A DNA stretch of 35,507 nt from Gammaproteobacteria bacterium (GTDB taxonomy: Bacteria; Pseudomonadota; Gammaproteobacteria; Steroidobacterales; Woeseiaceae). Where the stretch lies: assembly GCA_030425905.1 (NCBI GenBank), contig JAUHZT010000018.1:1-35507 (forward strand), in the 5' to 3' direction. A program made the position numbers and the translations under genes. Within the stretch, counting starts at the first letter, position 1. Every line of letters begins with the position of its first letter. The notes under the pieces are model-generated. The model saw only the letters and a list, made by a program, of their open reading frames with translations, was not told the origin of the DNA and made no database searches. Shown here in pieces: positions 8,110 to 16,029 of the stretch.

Positions 8110-8577
8110 TTAAATTGGCAATATCGTCGTATGTTTGACGTCCGACATGACAATACTCGAATTGACCTCCTGAATGCCGGGAAGCTGCGAAAGCTTCTCG
8201 AAAAAGAACATTTCATAGGCCTTGATGTCGCGCGTCACAATACGCAGCAGGAAATCGACGTTGCCAAGTAAAACGTAACAATCGAGCACCTCGGGAAACT
8301 CGCTCACGGCTTCGGAAAAGGCGGCGAGGTTGCTGCGCCCGTGTGAGGTCAGTTTGACGTGCGCGAAGACCATTGTATTCAGGCCGACTTTCTCCCTGTC
8401 CAGCTTCACGGGCTGGTCGCGAATAATGCCCTCATCCCGCATGCGCTGGATGCGGCGCCAGCAGGCAGACTGCGACAGGCTGATCTGGTCACCGATCGCC
8501 GTGGCGTTGATGCCGGGTTCCCTCTGCAGAATCTCAAGAATTTTGCGGTCTATTTGATCAATTGCCAATTTACGCAT
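8110..8577 (-). CDS. Lrp/AsnC-family transcription regulator (BkdR-like by position)
   Basis: 155 residues. Residues 5-65 form an AsnC-type winged helix (IDQIDRKILEILQREPGIN, SLSQSACWRRIQRMRDEGII). The C-terminal RAM/ligand-binding domain shows the family pattern (VLDCYVLLGNVDFLLRIVT, YEMFFFEKLSQLPGIQEVNSS, SDVKHTTILPI). Such proteins assemble as octamers and respond to amino acids, often leucine. The gene diverges from the leucine dehydrogenase/branched-chain oxoacid dehydrogenase genes with 133 bases between the two starts. This is the arrangement of bkdR in Pseudomonas, where the regulator activates the operon in response to branched-chain amino acids. That it controls the operon here is inference from position and family. 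Confidence 0.93.
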   Translation of the reverse strand: MRKLAIDQIDRKILEILQREPGINATAIGDQISLSQSACWRRIQRMRDEGIIRDQPVKLDREKVGLNTMVFAHVKLTSHGRSNLAAFSEAVSEFPEVLDCYVLLGNVDFLLRIVTRDIKAYEMFFFEKLSQLPGIQEVNSSIVMSDVKHTTILPI

Positions 8578-8710
8578 GATTTAGTTACTTTCTATATTCT
8601 GAAAACATTAATTATGCAGTATTCACGGCCACGGCAAAACAAATAGCAAGCACATTCCGTCCGACCGGGGGTATATTTAGCCCGGATCTGCTGTCGCCTT
8701 GGGGGCATTG
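8578..8710. promoter_or_regulatory. Divergent control region between Lrp-type regulator and branched-chain catabolic operon
   Basis: The region holds an AT-rich block at 8585-8625, unlike the GC-rich surroundings, as expected for an Lrp binding site; it includes CATTAATTATGCAG, which resembles half of the Lrp consensus. For the + strand, TATATT at 8672-8677 could be a -10 box without a convincing -35, which fits an activated promoter. For the - strand, the sequence CATAAT near 8612 with TTTGCC 16 bases upstream is possible. Exact boxes are uncertain. Confidence 0.5.
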
Positions 8711-9772
8711 ATGAGCGTATTCGATCATCCGGAATTTGATCACCACGAAGCTATACATTTTTTTGACGAACCCGAGTCCGGTCTCAGGGCAATTATCGCT
8801 GTGCACTCCACCGCCCTTGGGCCCGGTGCCGGCGGCTGCCGCCGCTGGACTTATGCCAATGACGGCGATGCCATCACCGACGTGCTGCGCCTGTCACGGG
8901 GCATGACCTACAAGAACGCCGTCGCGGGCCTGCCGTTCGGCGGCGGCAAAGCCGTTATCCTTGCCGGCGACAAAGCTGCAAAATCACCTGCCCTGTTTCG
9001 CGCCTTTGGCCGCGCGGTCGATTCGCTCGGCGGCGCCTATGTTACGGCTGAAGACGTCGGCATCAATGTTGAAGACATGCGCATCGCGCACGAGGAAACA
9101 CCGTATGTTTCCGGCTTGCCGCAAAGTGGCAGTAGCGCCGGCGGTGACCCTTCACCGTGGACCGCCTACGGCGTGTTTCTTGGCATTGAGGCGGCCGCCC
9201 GCGCGCGCCTGGGTGCCGAGTCGCTAAAGGGCCTGCGAGTTGCCATCCAGGGCGTTGGCAATGTCGGCCTCAATCTTTGTGAACACCTGGTCAAAGCGGG
9301 TGCGCAGGTTGTTGTCGCGGATGTAAACAGGGAGAACCTGAAGAAAGCGGCGCAAATTGACGGCGTCACGCAGGTGTCGCCGCGCGATATCCTGTTCGCC
9401 GAGGTCGATATCCTGGCGCCCTGTGCACTGGGCAACATCCTGAACGCCGAGTCAATCAGCAAGATCAGCGCCAAAGTAATCGCAGGTGCCGCAAACAACC
9501 AGCTCTCAACCGAACAGGATGGCCGGCGCCTGACCGAACGGGGCATTTTGTATGCGCCGGACTACGTCATCAATGCGGGCGGTGTTATCAGCGTAGCGCA
9601 CGAGTTTCTCGGGCAGAGTTCCGAGCAGCAGGTCAAGACGGAGGTGGATCGAATTCCACAGCGACTCAGTGATATCTTCAGGGAATCTGCCGAGACAGGG
9701 CGCCCGACCAATTTGATTGCCGATGAACTCGCCCGCCGCATTGTCGCGGAGGCAGCCGGCCGCACAGCCTGA
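8711..9772 (+). CDS. Leucine dehydrogenase (Glu/Leu/Phe/Val dehydrogenase family)
   Basis: 353 residues. The enzyme oxidatively deaminates leucine, valine and isoleucine to 2-oxoacids with NAD+, releasing ammonia. Lys68 (GMTYKNA) and Lys80 (LPFGGGK) fall at the numbering of the catalytic lysines of Bacillus leucine dehydrogenase. GAGGCRRWTYA and the NAD-binding motif IQGVGNVGLNL near residues 175-185 are also present, as is CALGNILN. ATG 8711 is preferred because GGGGG lies 5 bases before it; an in-frame TTG at 8699 would overlap that site. The next gene begins 31 bases downstream, so it leads the oxoacid dehydrogenase operon. Its products are the substrates of that complex. Valine or phenylalanine dehydrogenase is an alternative specificity, but context favours branched-chain substrates. 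Confidence 0.93.
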   Translation: MSVFDHPEFDHHEAIHFFDEPESGLRAIIAVHSTALGPGAGGCRRWTYANDGDAITDVLRLSRGMTYKNAVAGLPFGGGKAVILAGDKAAKSPALFRAFGRAVDSLGGAYVTAEDVGINVEDMRIAHEETPYVSGLPQSGSSAGGDPSPWTAYGVFLGIEAAARARLGAESLKGLRVAIQGVGNVGLNLCEHLVKAGAQVVVADVNRENLKKAAQIDGVTQVSPRDILFAEVDILAPCALGNILNAESISKISAKVIAGAANNQLSTEQDGRRLTERGILYAPDYVINAGGVISVAHEFLGQSSEQQVKTEVDRIPQRLSDIFRESAETGRPTNLIADELARRIVAEAAGRTA

Positions 9773-9803
9773 CCCAGGGCGACTGCGCTAACAAGAGGAC
9801 ACC

Positions 9804-11054
9804 ATGGCTAATAAATCACGTTTGCACATACCGCGTCCGACAGCACGCCCGGGCGACGAGCCTGATTTCAGTTACCTCGACCTAAGCCCCGCAGGTGCCG
9901 TCGACAAACCGTCGGTCGCTGCCCGCGTTCGCGACATCGAGTATTTGAGCTCCGGCCTGGTCCGCGTGCTGGATGAGGACCACACAGCAAAAGGTCCGTG
10001 GAATCCGGACCTCGACCCGGAGAAACTGCAAATCGCATTGCGCTGGATGCTGTTGAACCGAGTCTTCGACAAACGCATGTGGCAGATCCAGCGGCAGGGT
10101 CGTATCTCCTTTTACATGGAAGCGCTGGGTGAAGAGGCAATTTCCATTGCGCAGGGCATGGCGCTGCGCCATGGCGATATGTGCTTCCCTTCATACCGCA
10201 ACCAGGGGCTGTTCATGTACCGCGGCATGAAGCTCGTGGACATGATGTGTCAATGCCTGTCGAACACGCGCGACATGTGCAAGGGCCGACAGCTACCGAT
10301 CATGTATCACTCAAAGAGTGGCAACGTTTTCTCCATTTCGGGCAACCTCGCAACTCAATACCCGCATGCCGTGGGCTGGGCGATGGCATCCGCGATCAAG
10401 GGCGAAGACAACATCGCGGCATCGTGGGTAGGCGATGGCAGTACGGCCGAAGCCGACTTTCACCATGCGTTGACGTTTGCGGCAATCTACCAGGCACCGG
10501 TGATCCTGAATGTTGTGAACAACCAGTGGGCAATCTCATCGTTTCAGGGTACGGCTGGCGGTGATCGACGCGCGTTCGCGGCACGCGGCCTTGGGCTGGG
10601 CATTCCCGGTATACGCGTGGATGGCAACGACCTGCTCGCCGTTTATTCAGTCACCGTCTGGGCAGCCGACCGCGCGCGCCGTGGCGGCGGCCCGACACTG
10701 ATTGAACACGTGACCTATCGTGGCGGCGCACATTCGACCAGCGACGATCCGTCGAAGTACCGACCGAAGGATGAATGGGAACATTTCCCGCTTGGCGATC
10801 CTATCGAGCGACTGAAGCAGCACCTGATTAACGAAGGCCACTGGTCGGATGCAAAACACGATGCACTCGTCGATGAATTGACCGACGAAGTCCTGGCTGC
10901 CTGGAAAGAAGCGCAGAAATACGGAACGATGAACGAAGGCCCGTTCCTGAACCCCGAAACGATGTTCGACGACGTCTATGCCGATCCACCGCGCCGCCTG
11001 GAGTCGCAACGACGCCGCATGCTGGAGATAGAGCAGAACGGAGGGGAGCAGTAA
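9804..11054 (+). CDS. bkdA1: Branched-chain 2-oxoacid dehydrogenase E1 component, alpha subunit
   Basis: 416 residues, matching BkdA1-type subunits in length. The E1 alpha2beta2 heterotetramer uses thiamine diphosphate to decarboxylate 2-oxoisocaproate, 2-oxoisovalerate and 2-oxo-3-methylvalerate and passes the acyl group to E2 lipoyl arms. The ThDP/Mg motif is clear: WVGDGSTAEADFHHAL through VILNVVNNQWAIS (Asp, and Asn in NNQ). Also seen are the conserved GEEAISIAQGMAL, SYRNQGLFMYRG and the phospho-loop-like YRGGAHSTSDDPSKYR, typical of branched-chain rather than pyruvate E1. GAGG 7 bases before ATG 9804 fixes the start. The stop TAA shares one base with the next ATG, so the alpha and beta subunits are translationally coupled. 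Confidence 0.96.
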   Translation: MANKSRLHIPRPTARPGDEPDFSYLDLSPAGAVDKPSVAARVRDIEYLSSGLVRVLDEDHTAKGPWNPDLDPEKLQIALRWMLLNRVFDKRMWQIQRQGRISFYMEALGEEAISIAQGMALRHGDMCFPSYRNQGLFMYRGMKLVDMMCQCLSNTRDMCKGRQLPIMYHSKSGNVFSISGNLATQYPHAVGWAMASAIKGEDNIAASWVGDGSTAEADFHHALTFAAIYQAPVILNVVNNQWAISSFQGTAGGDRRAFAARGLGLGIPGIRVDGNDLLAVYSVTVWAADRARRGGGPTLIEHVTYRGGAHSTSDDPSKYRPKDEWEHFPLGDPIERLKQHLINEGHWSDAKHDALVDELTDEVLAAWKEAQKYGTMNEGPFLNPETMFDDVYADPPRRLESQRRRMLEIEQNGGEQ

Positions 11055-12073
11055 TGGCACAAATGAACATGATTGAAGCCATCCGCTCCGCGATGGATGT
11101 AACCATGAACCGGGACCCTAGTGTGGTGGTGCTCGGTCAGGATGTGGGCTACTTTGGTGGCGTATTTCGTTGCACCGACGGCCTGCAGCGCAAGTACGGC
11201 GAGCACCGTGTTATCGATGCGCCAATCTCCGAGGGCGGCATCATTGGCACGGCAATTGGCATGGGCGTGAACGGACTGCGGCCCGTCGCCGAGATCCAGT
11301 TCGCAGATTACATCTACCCGGGCTTTGACCAGATCGTGTCGGAACTGGCGAAACTGCGCTACCGCTCAGCAGGTGACTTCTTTTCACCCGTGACGATTCG
11401 CACACCCTGCGGTGGCGGCATACGTGGTGGCCAGACGCACTCGCAATCGCCCGAAGGAATATTCACGCACGTCAGCGGCATCAAGACCATCATGCCGTCG
11501 AACCCGTATGACGCCAAAGGATTGCTGATCGCCGCCATTGAGTCGGACGACCCCGTGGTGTTCTTCGAGCCAAAGCGCATCTACAACGGTCCGTTCGACG
11601 GTGACCCGGACCGCCCGGCCGTTTCCTGGGCCTCGCACCCGAAAGGCGAAGTGCCGGAAGGTCACTACACCGTTCCCATTGGCCTTGCCGAAGTTGTGCA
11701 GCCGGGTTCGGCGCTGACCATCATTACCTATGGCACGCTCGTGCACGTCGCGGTCGCTGCCGCGAAGACCGCGGGCGTGGACGCAGAAGTCATTGACGTT
11801 CGCTCATTGTCACCGCTCGACGAAACCACCCTGACCGACTCGGTCAAGAAAACTGGCCGCTGCCTGATCGCGCACGAAGCAACACGCTTTGGCGGCTACG
11901 GCGCCGAGCTCGCCGCCATTATTCAGAAGAATTGTTTTTATCATCTCGAAGCGCCGGTCAGTCGCGTCGCAGGTTGGGACACACCGTACCCCCACGCATT
12001 CGAGTGGCAATATTTTCCGGGCAAGAAACGCATGGTCGCGGGCATCCGGCGCGTCATGGAGACGGCAGCATGA
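11054..12073 (+). CDS. bkdA2: Branched-chain 2-oxoacid dehydrogenase E1 component, beta subunit
   Basis: 339 residues, the usual E1-beta size. It carries the pyrimidine-binding and C-terminal transketolase domains: VVLGQDVGYFGGVFRCTDGL, ISEGGIIGTAIGMG, VAEIQFADYIYPGFDQIVSE, and a C-terminal GWDTPYPHAFEWQYFPGKKR. A GGAGGGGAGC segment in the end of the alpha gene acts as ribosome site. The gene overlaps the alpha subunit by one base and the E2 gene by four (ATGA), so subunit stoichiometry is probably set by translational coupling. It acts in the cytoplasm as part of the E1-E2-E3 complex. Confidence 0.96.
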   Translation: MAQMNMIEAIRSAMDVTMNRDPSVVVLGQDVGYFGGVFRCTDGLQRKYGEHRVIDAPISEGGIIGTAIGMGVNGLRPVAEIQFADYIYPGFDQIVSELAKLRYRSAGDFFSPVTIRTPCGGGIRGGQTHSQSPEGIFTHVSGIKTIMPSNPYDAKGLLIAAIESDDPVVFFEPKRIYNGPFDGDPDRPAVSWASHPKGEVPEGHYTVPIGLAEVVQPGSALTIITYGTLVHVAVAAAKTAGVDAEVIDVRSLSPLDETTLTDSVKKTGRCLIAHEATRFGGYGAELAAIIQKNCFYHLEAPVSRVAGWDTPYPHAFEWQYFPGKKRMVAGIRRVMETAA

Positions 12074-13293
12074 GTGAGTATATTTTCAAATTGCCGGACC
12101 TCGGAGAAGGCACCGTTGAGTCTGAAATTGGCGAGTGGTTTATCAAAGTAGGCGATATCGTCAAGGAAGAAGACCTGGTTGGTACGATGATGACCGACAA
12201 AGCGGCCGTAGAACTGTCCTCGCCTGTGACAGGCCGTGTGCTCAAACTCGCGGGCGAACCCGGCGACATTGTGGCTGTAGGCGCACCGTTGGTCATTGTT
12301 GAAACAGAAGCCGAGGTCGAGACACCCGCACAAGACAGTGCAGCGGCCGACTTGGCTGAGGCACCCGCTCCCGATACCGAGGCGGCTTTAGCAGCCCCTG
12401 TCGCAGCGCCTGCAACGGCAGAGCCGGCAGAACGTTCACGAGTTATCACCTCGCCCGCCATTCGTCGGCGCGCAAAAGCCGCAGGAATCGATCTCACGCA
12501 GGTGCCTGGCAGCGGTCCGGGCGGTCGCATCCTGCGCTCCGACTTTGAGCGTTACGAACAAGCCACTGGCACCACGGCGGCCGCCACAAAGCGATCGACC
12601 AACACCCGCGAAATCCGCGTCATTGGTCTGCGCCGTCTCATCGCTGAACGAATGTCCACTGCGAAGCGCGAGATACCGCATTTCTCCTATGTAGAAGAAA
12701 TGGATATCACGGAACTCGAAGCCCTGCGCAAGCACCTGAACGCGCGCAAAGGGAACCCGCAAGAACGCCTGACACTACTGCCGTTTCTCGGGCTGGCGCT
12801 GATCCGTGCACTCCGTGAGTTCCCGCAATGCAATGCCACCTACGACAAGGAACGCAACGTCATCATCCAGCACGAGGCCGTACACCTTGGCGTGGCAACA
12901 CAAACGCCCGATGGCCTTAAGGTGCCGGTGGTACGGCATGCAGAAACAATGGATATTGAAACGCTGGCCGCAGAAATCCGGCGCGTATCACTCGCCGCGC
13001 GCGACAACAGCGCCCGCAAGAACGAGTTGAGCGGCTCGACCATCACTATTACAAGCCTCGGCAAACTCGGTGGTATTGCGTCGACGCCGGTCATCAACAT
13101 GCCCGAAGTCGGCATCATCGGTGTCAATCGTGCCGTCGAGCGCGCGATGGTCTTTAACGGCCAGGTCGCGGTGCGTCTGATGATGAATCTTTCGACATCC
13201 TTCGACCACCGATTCGTTGATGGCTACGATGCCGCCGCCATGGTGCAATCCATCAAGGACATGCTCGAGCATCCCGCGACAATCTTCGTCTGA
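12070..13293 (+). CDS. bkdB: Branched-chain 2-oxoacid dehydrogenase E2 (dihydrolipoyl acyltransferase)
   Basis: 407 residues. Order of domains: one lipoyl domain (residues 1-80, lipoyl Lys44 in MMTDKAAVEL); an Ala/Pro/Glu-rich flexible linker (about 85-125); a peripheral subunit-binding domain (about 130-170, SPAIRRRAKAAGIDLTQVPG); a second linker; and the catalytic acyltransferase core (about 185-407) ending in FDHRFVDG, with active His380 and Asp384. It transfers the branched acyl group from E1 to CoA and forms the structural core. The ATG at 12070 overlaps the E1-beta stop as ATGA; longer in-frame extensions upstream lie inside the beta gene and are rejected. No E3 (lipoamide dehydrogenase) follows, unlike the Pseudomonas bkd operon, so E3 must come from another locus. 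Confidence 0.96.
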   Translation: MSEYIFKLPDLGEGTVESEIGEWFIKVGDIVKEEDLVGTMMTDKAAVELSSPVTGRVLKLAGEPGDIVAVGAPLVIVETEAEVETPAQDSAAADLAEAPAPDTEAALAAPVAAPATAEPAERSRVITSPAIRRRAKAAGIDLTQVPGSGPGGRILRSDFERYEQATGTTAAATKRSTNTREIRVIGLRRLIAERMSTAKREIPHFSYVEEMDITELEALRKHLNARKGNPQERLTLLPFLGLALIRALREFPQCNATYDKERNVIIQHEAVHLGVATQTPDGLKVPVVRHAETMDIETLAAEIRRVSLAARDNSARKNELSGSTITITSLGKLGGIASTPVINMPEVGIIGVNRAVERAMVFNGQVAVRLMMNLSTSFDHRFVDGYDAAAMVQSIKDMLEHPATIFV

Positions 13294-13300
13294 GGACGAT

Positions 13301-13327
13301 AGCGAGAGGGGAATAGCCCCTCTCGCT
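13301..13327. terminator. Perfect 11-bp hairpin between convergent genes
   Basis: AGCGAGAGGGG (13301-13311) and its exact complement (13317-13327) enclose the loop AATAG. It lies 7 bases after the E2 stop and 2 bases from the end of the convergent amidohydrolase gene. Neither strand has a T run, so it is either a U-less bidirectional terminator or a 3'-end stabilising stem. Confidence 0.7.
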
Positions 13328-13329
13328 GA

Positions 13330-14628
13330 TCAATGACGCCAGGCGGGCGGCTTACTCGTATCCGCCTCGAGATAACGGTCACGCAGCAGCGTCTGGCGGC
13401 TGTTCATTGCCTGCACCTGGCCGCGAATCAGTACGGCATCCGGGTAAACGGTGAGTTCAAACGGGTCACCGGGCCAAACCACAATATCGCCCTGTTTGCC
13501 TACCTCAATACTGCCTAACCTGTCAGCGACACCGTAGATCTCGGCAGGATTCAAAGTAATGGCCCGCAACGCCGCGTCCCAGGGCAGACCACCCACCGTG
13601 GCATTGCCGGCCGACTGTGTAATATTGCGGGCGTTGTGCGTGCTGCCCGAACCATCCGCAAACGCAATTTTCACGCCCGCGGCATATAGCTCAGCAGCAA
13701 GATCGGAGCGCGCGTTGATCCGGTCGAAGTTAGCCGGAAGATTATTCTCTGGCGCCAGGATAACTGGCACGCGAGCTGCCGCAAGCCGCTTCGCCACCAT
13801 CCATGACTCGACGCCACCGTGCACGATTGTGCGGATCTTGAATTCGTCGGCCAAGTCCAGCAAACGCTCGATATCACTGGCGCGATCGACTTTGGCGAGC
13901 AAGGGGATTTCGCCGTTAATGACGCGCCCGAGAACCGCGAGGTCTGTTGTACTGTAAACGTAGTCGGCGTGCGCACCGAGCTCGTAGGCGTCGCCGTGTG
14001 CCTGGTAGTCAATTGCCTCAACCAATGCGTGACGCAATTCAAGTAGTGCTGAAGCACGCGAACTGCCTGCGAACGCAACACCTTTTTCTCCCAGATTGAC
14101 AACCAGCGCCGCATCGCGCTTGTCGATACTTGCAGCCGTACCGGACAGGTTGGCGACTGCGGCGAGACCGGAGATGACATGACTCCGATTGCCGAGCGCG
14201 TCAGCCGACGAACCACCGGGCGCGATCAAGGCGCGCGTCACGCCTTCAATGCGGTTAATGGCTATTAAGGTCGAACGCGGGTTAAAAGCATCGGCCACGG
14301 TGAAGCTCGCCGCGAACTGGTTGCCGCGTTGCACCGAGTCAACCGGCCCTGCCGAAGAACCAACTTCGACCAGCCCGAGGGTCCCAAAGGGGGTAAACAG
14401 CCCGGGCGTCACAAGCTTGCCTTTGGCGTCTATTACACGGGCGTCAGCCGGCACTTTGACGTCCGCTCCAACCGCTGTGATCAGGCCATCGGTGATGACA
14501 ACGGTGGCGCCCGCGATGCGGCCCGCCGGTCCCACGGTAAGCACGTCGCCGCCAACGACAGCGACGGTTTCACCAAGGGCGACGGGGGCGAGCAGGACAG
14601 TGCAAACAGCCAGGATCAAGCGATTCAT
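13330..14628 (-). CDS. Secreted amidohydrolase-superfamily protein lacking most metal ligands
   Basis: 432 residues with a Sec signal peptide (MNRLILAVCTVLLAPVALGE). Overall it is an imidazolonepropionase/dihydroorotase-like amidohydrolase: an N-terminal beta-sandwich (VVGGDVLTVGPAGRI), a barrel, and a C-terminal ALRAITLNPAEIYGVADRLG, GSIEVGKQGDIVVWPGDPF. By alignment with its upstream neighbour, the HxH motif is replaced by FGT (residues 81-83). The two histidines of the third strand are replaced by Leu and Lys (EIPLLAKVD). Only His in TIVHGGVESW and Asp in IAFADGSGS remain. It is therefore likely non-catalytic or mechanistically different. GGAGGT 6 bases before ATG 14628 fixes the start, which overlaps the upstream stop as ATGA. 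The two proteins are probably made as partners. Confidence 0.85.
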   Translation of the reverse strand: MNRLILAVCTVLLAPVALGETVAVVGGDVLTVGPAGRIAGATVVITDGLITAVGADVKVPADARVIDAKGKLVTPGLFTPFGTLGLVEVGSSAGPVDSVQRGNQFAASFTVADAFNPRSTLIAINRIEGVTRALIAPGGSSADALGNRSHVISGLAAVANLSGTAASIDKRDAALVVNLGEKGVAFAGSSRASALLELRHALVEAIDYQAHGDAYELGAHADYVYSTTDLAVLGRVINGEIPLLAKVDRASDIERLLDLADEFKIRTIVHGGVESWMVAKRLAAARVPVILAPENNLPANFDRINARSDLAAELYAAGVKIAFADGSGSTHNARNITQSAGNATVGGLPWDAALRAITLNPAEIYGVADRLGSIEVGKQGDIVVWPGDPFELTVYPDAVLIRGQVQAMNSRQTLLRDRYLEADTSKPPAWRH

Positions 14629-15995
14629 AGCGCACCTCCGTTAGCTGCGGCGGTACCGAGTGAGAAATCAGTAACAGGATTGGTGGCCGCATCGCCGCGC
14701 CGATAAACCAGGGCGCCGTCAATATAAACTCGCTCCGCGCGCGTATAGACGCTGAACGGATTACCACTCCACACAACCACGTCGGCCATTTTTCCGGCTT
14801 CAAGCGTGCCGACCGAGTCGCTGATGCCAAGCGCTTTCGCCGCATTCTGCGTGAGCCATTGCACGGCGCGCTCCGGCGGAATCTCGATACCGGCCCGGGC
14901 AGCCGCACCGATTACTTTTGCCGCTTCCTGGTTAAGGCGCTGGATACCAATTTCGCTGTCGGAATGGATGATGGCGCATGCCCCGGCACGGTCGACCAGC
15001 GCCGCATTCTCGCGAATGCCATCAAAGGCTTCCATCTTGAATCCCCACCAGTCCGCCCACATGGCCGCACAGGTCTCGTTCGCCGCGAGCAGGTCCGGAA
15101 TCTTGTAGGCCTCTACGGCATGATGGAACGCGGCTATCTTGTAGCCAAACTCCTTCGCAATCTCGAGCATGACAGCCATCTCATCGGCGCGATAACAATG
15201 GTTGTGAACCAGTATCTCCCCGTCGAGGACGCCAACAAGGGTTTCAAGTTGCAGGTCACGCACCGGTGCCTCGCCCGCTCCGTCCGCAGCGGCCTGCATC
15301 TTGTCCCGATAGTCGGCGGCCTTGATCCAGGCTGCGCGATAACCGGCGACATTACCCATGCGCGTCGAAGGTGCCGTGCCCCGACTGCCATAGACACGCT
15401 TTGGATTTTCGCCGCAGGCCATCTTGAAACCGTGCGGAGCACCCGGAAACTTCATATCCATGACGCTGCGACCGGGAACGTTCTTGAGCGTAACGCCGCG
15501 ACCGCCAATCAGGTTGGCCGAACCCGGCAGTACCTGCAAAGAGGTAACGCCACCGGCAAGCGCCGCGGCGAAACCCGGATCCTGCGGCCAGACGCTGTGC
15601 TCGGCCCAGACCTCAGCCGTTACCGGTGCCGACATCTCATTGCCGTCCGAGTGTGAAGCGGTGCTCGGCGAAGGGTAAACCCCGAGATGCGAATGCACGT
15701 CGATAACGCCGGGCGTTATCCATTTGTCCGCAGCGTCGACCACCTCGGCGTCATCCGCTTCGAGGTCGGCGCCAACGGCCACGATCTTGCCGTCTGCCAG
15801 CAGCACATCCGCCGCATCGAGACGCTCACCCGTGCCAGTAAGGACCGTTGCGCCGCGCAACAACACACTGTCGCTCGCGAGGCTCGTGTATTGACTCGCA
15901 AACGCGCGTTCCGCGCTGTCTTCCTGGCCCTCGTCCGACCCGCAGCCTGCGAGCAACAACGCTCCAAGTACGGCACTAAAAATTTGTCGATTCAC
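14625..15995 (-). CDS. Lipoprotein amidohydrolase (metal-dependent, imidazolonepropionase-like)
   Basis: 456 residues with a lipoprotein signal (LLLAGCGSDE, lipidated Cys18). It is thus anchored in a membrane, facing the periplasm or outer-membrane inner leaflet. The metal centre looks complete: HxH at 101-103 (PGVIDVHSHLG), His264/His266 (EILVHNHCYR), His291/292 (AAFHHAVEAYK) and Asp346 (IIHSDSE). The C-terminal motif AVQWLTQNAAKALGISD, GTLEAGKMADVVVWSGNPF is typical of the superfamily. Relatives hydrolyse cyclic amides or act as dipeptidases, and I cannot assign the substrate. GTG 15995 is the start, with GAGGTAGG about 8 bases upstream. It lies 34 bases after the M16 peptidase gene and overlaps the next amidohydrolase by 4 bases, so the three genes probably form one secreted-hydrolase operon. 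Confidence 0.9.
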   Translation of the reverse strand: MNRQIFSAVLGALLLAGCGSDEGQEDSAERAFASQYTSLASDSVLLRGATVLTGTGERLDAADVLLADGKIVAVGADLEADDAEVVDAADKWITPGVIDVHSHLGVYPSPSTASHSDGNEMSAPVTAEVWAEHSVWPQDPGFAAALAGGVTSLQVLPGSANLIGGRGVTLKNVPGRSVMDMKFPGAPHGFKMACGENPKRVYGSRGTAPSTRMGNVAGYRAAWIKAADYRDKMQAAADGAGEAPVRDLQLETLVGVLDGEILVHNHCYRADEMAVMLEIAKEFGYKIAAFHHAVEAYKIPDLLAANETCAAMWADWWGFKMEAFDGIRENAALVDRAGACAIIHSDSEIGIQRLNQEAAKVIGAAARAGIEIPPERAVQWLTQNAAKALGISDSVGTLEAGKMADVVVWSGNPFSVYTRAERVYIDGALVYRRGDAATNPVTDFSLGTAAANGGAL

Positions 15996-16029
15996 TTGAA
16001 TTACCTACCTCACATGCAAGTATTAAAGT

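Noticed and set aside
14859..15656. + strand open frame opposite the lipoprotein amidohydrolase
   Set aside because: No domain or ribosome site; the opposite strand carries the metal-binding motifs.
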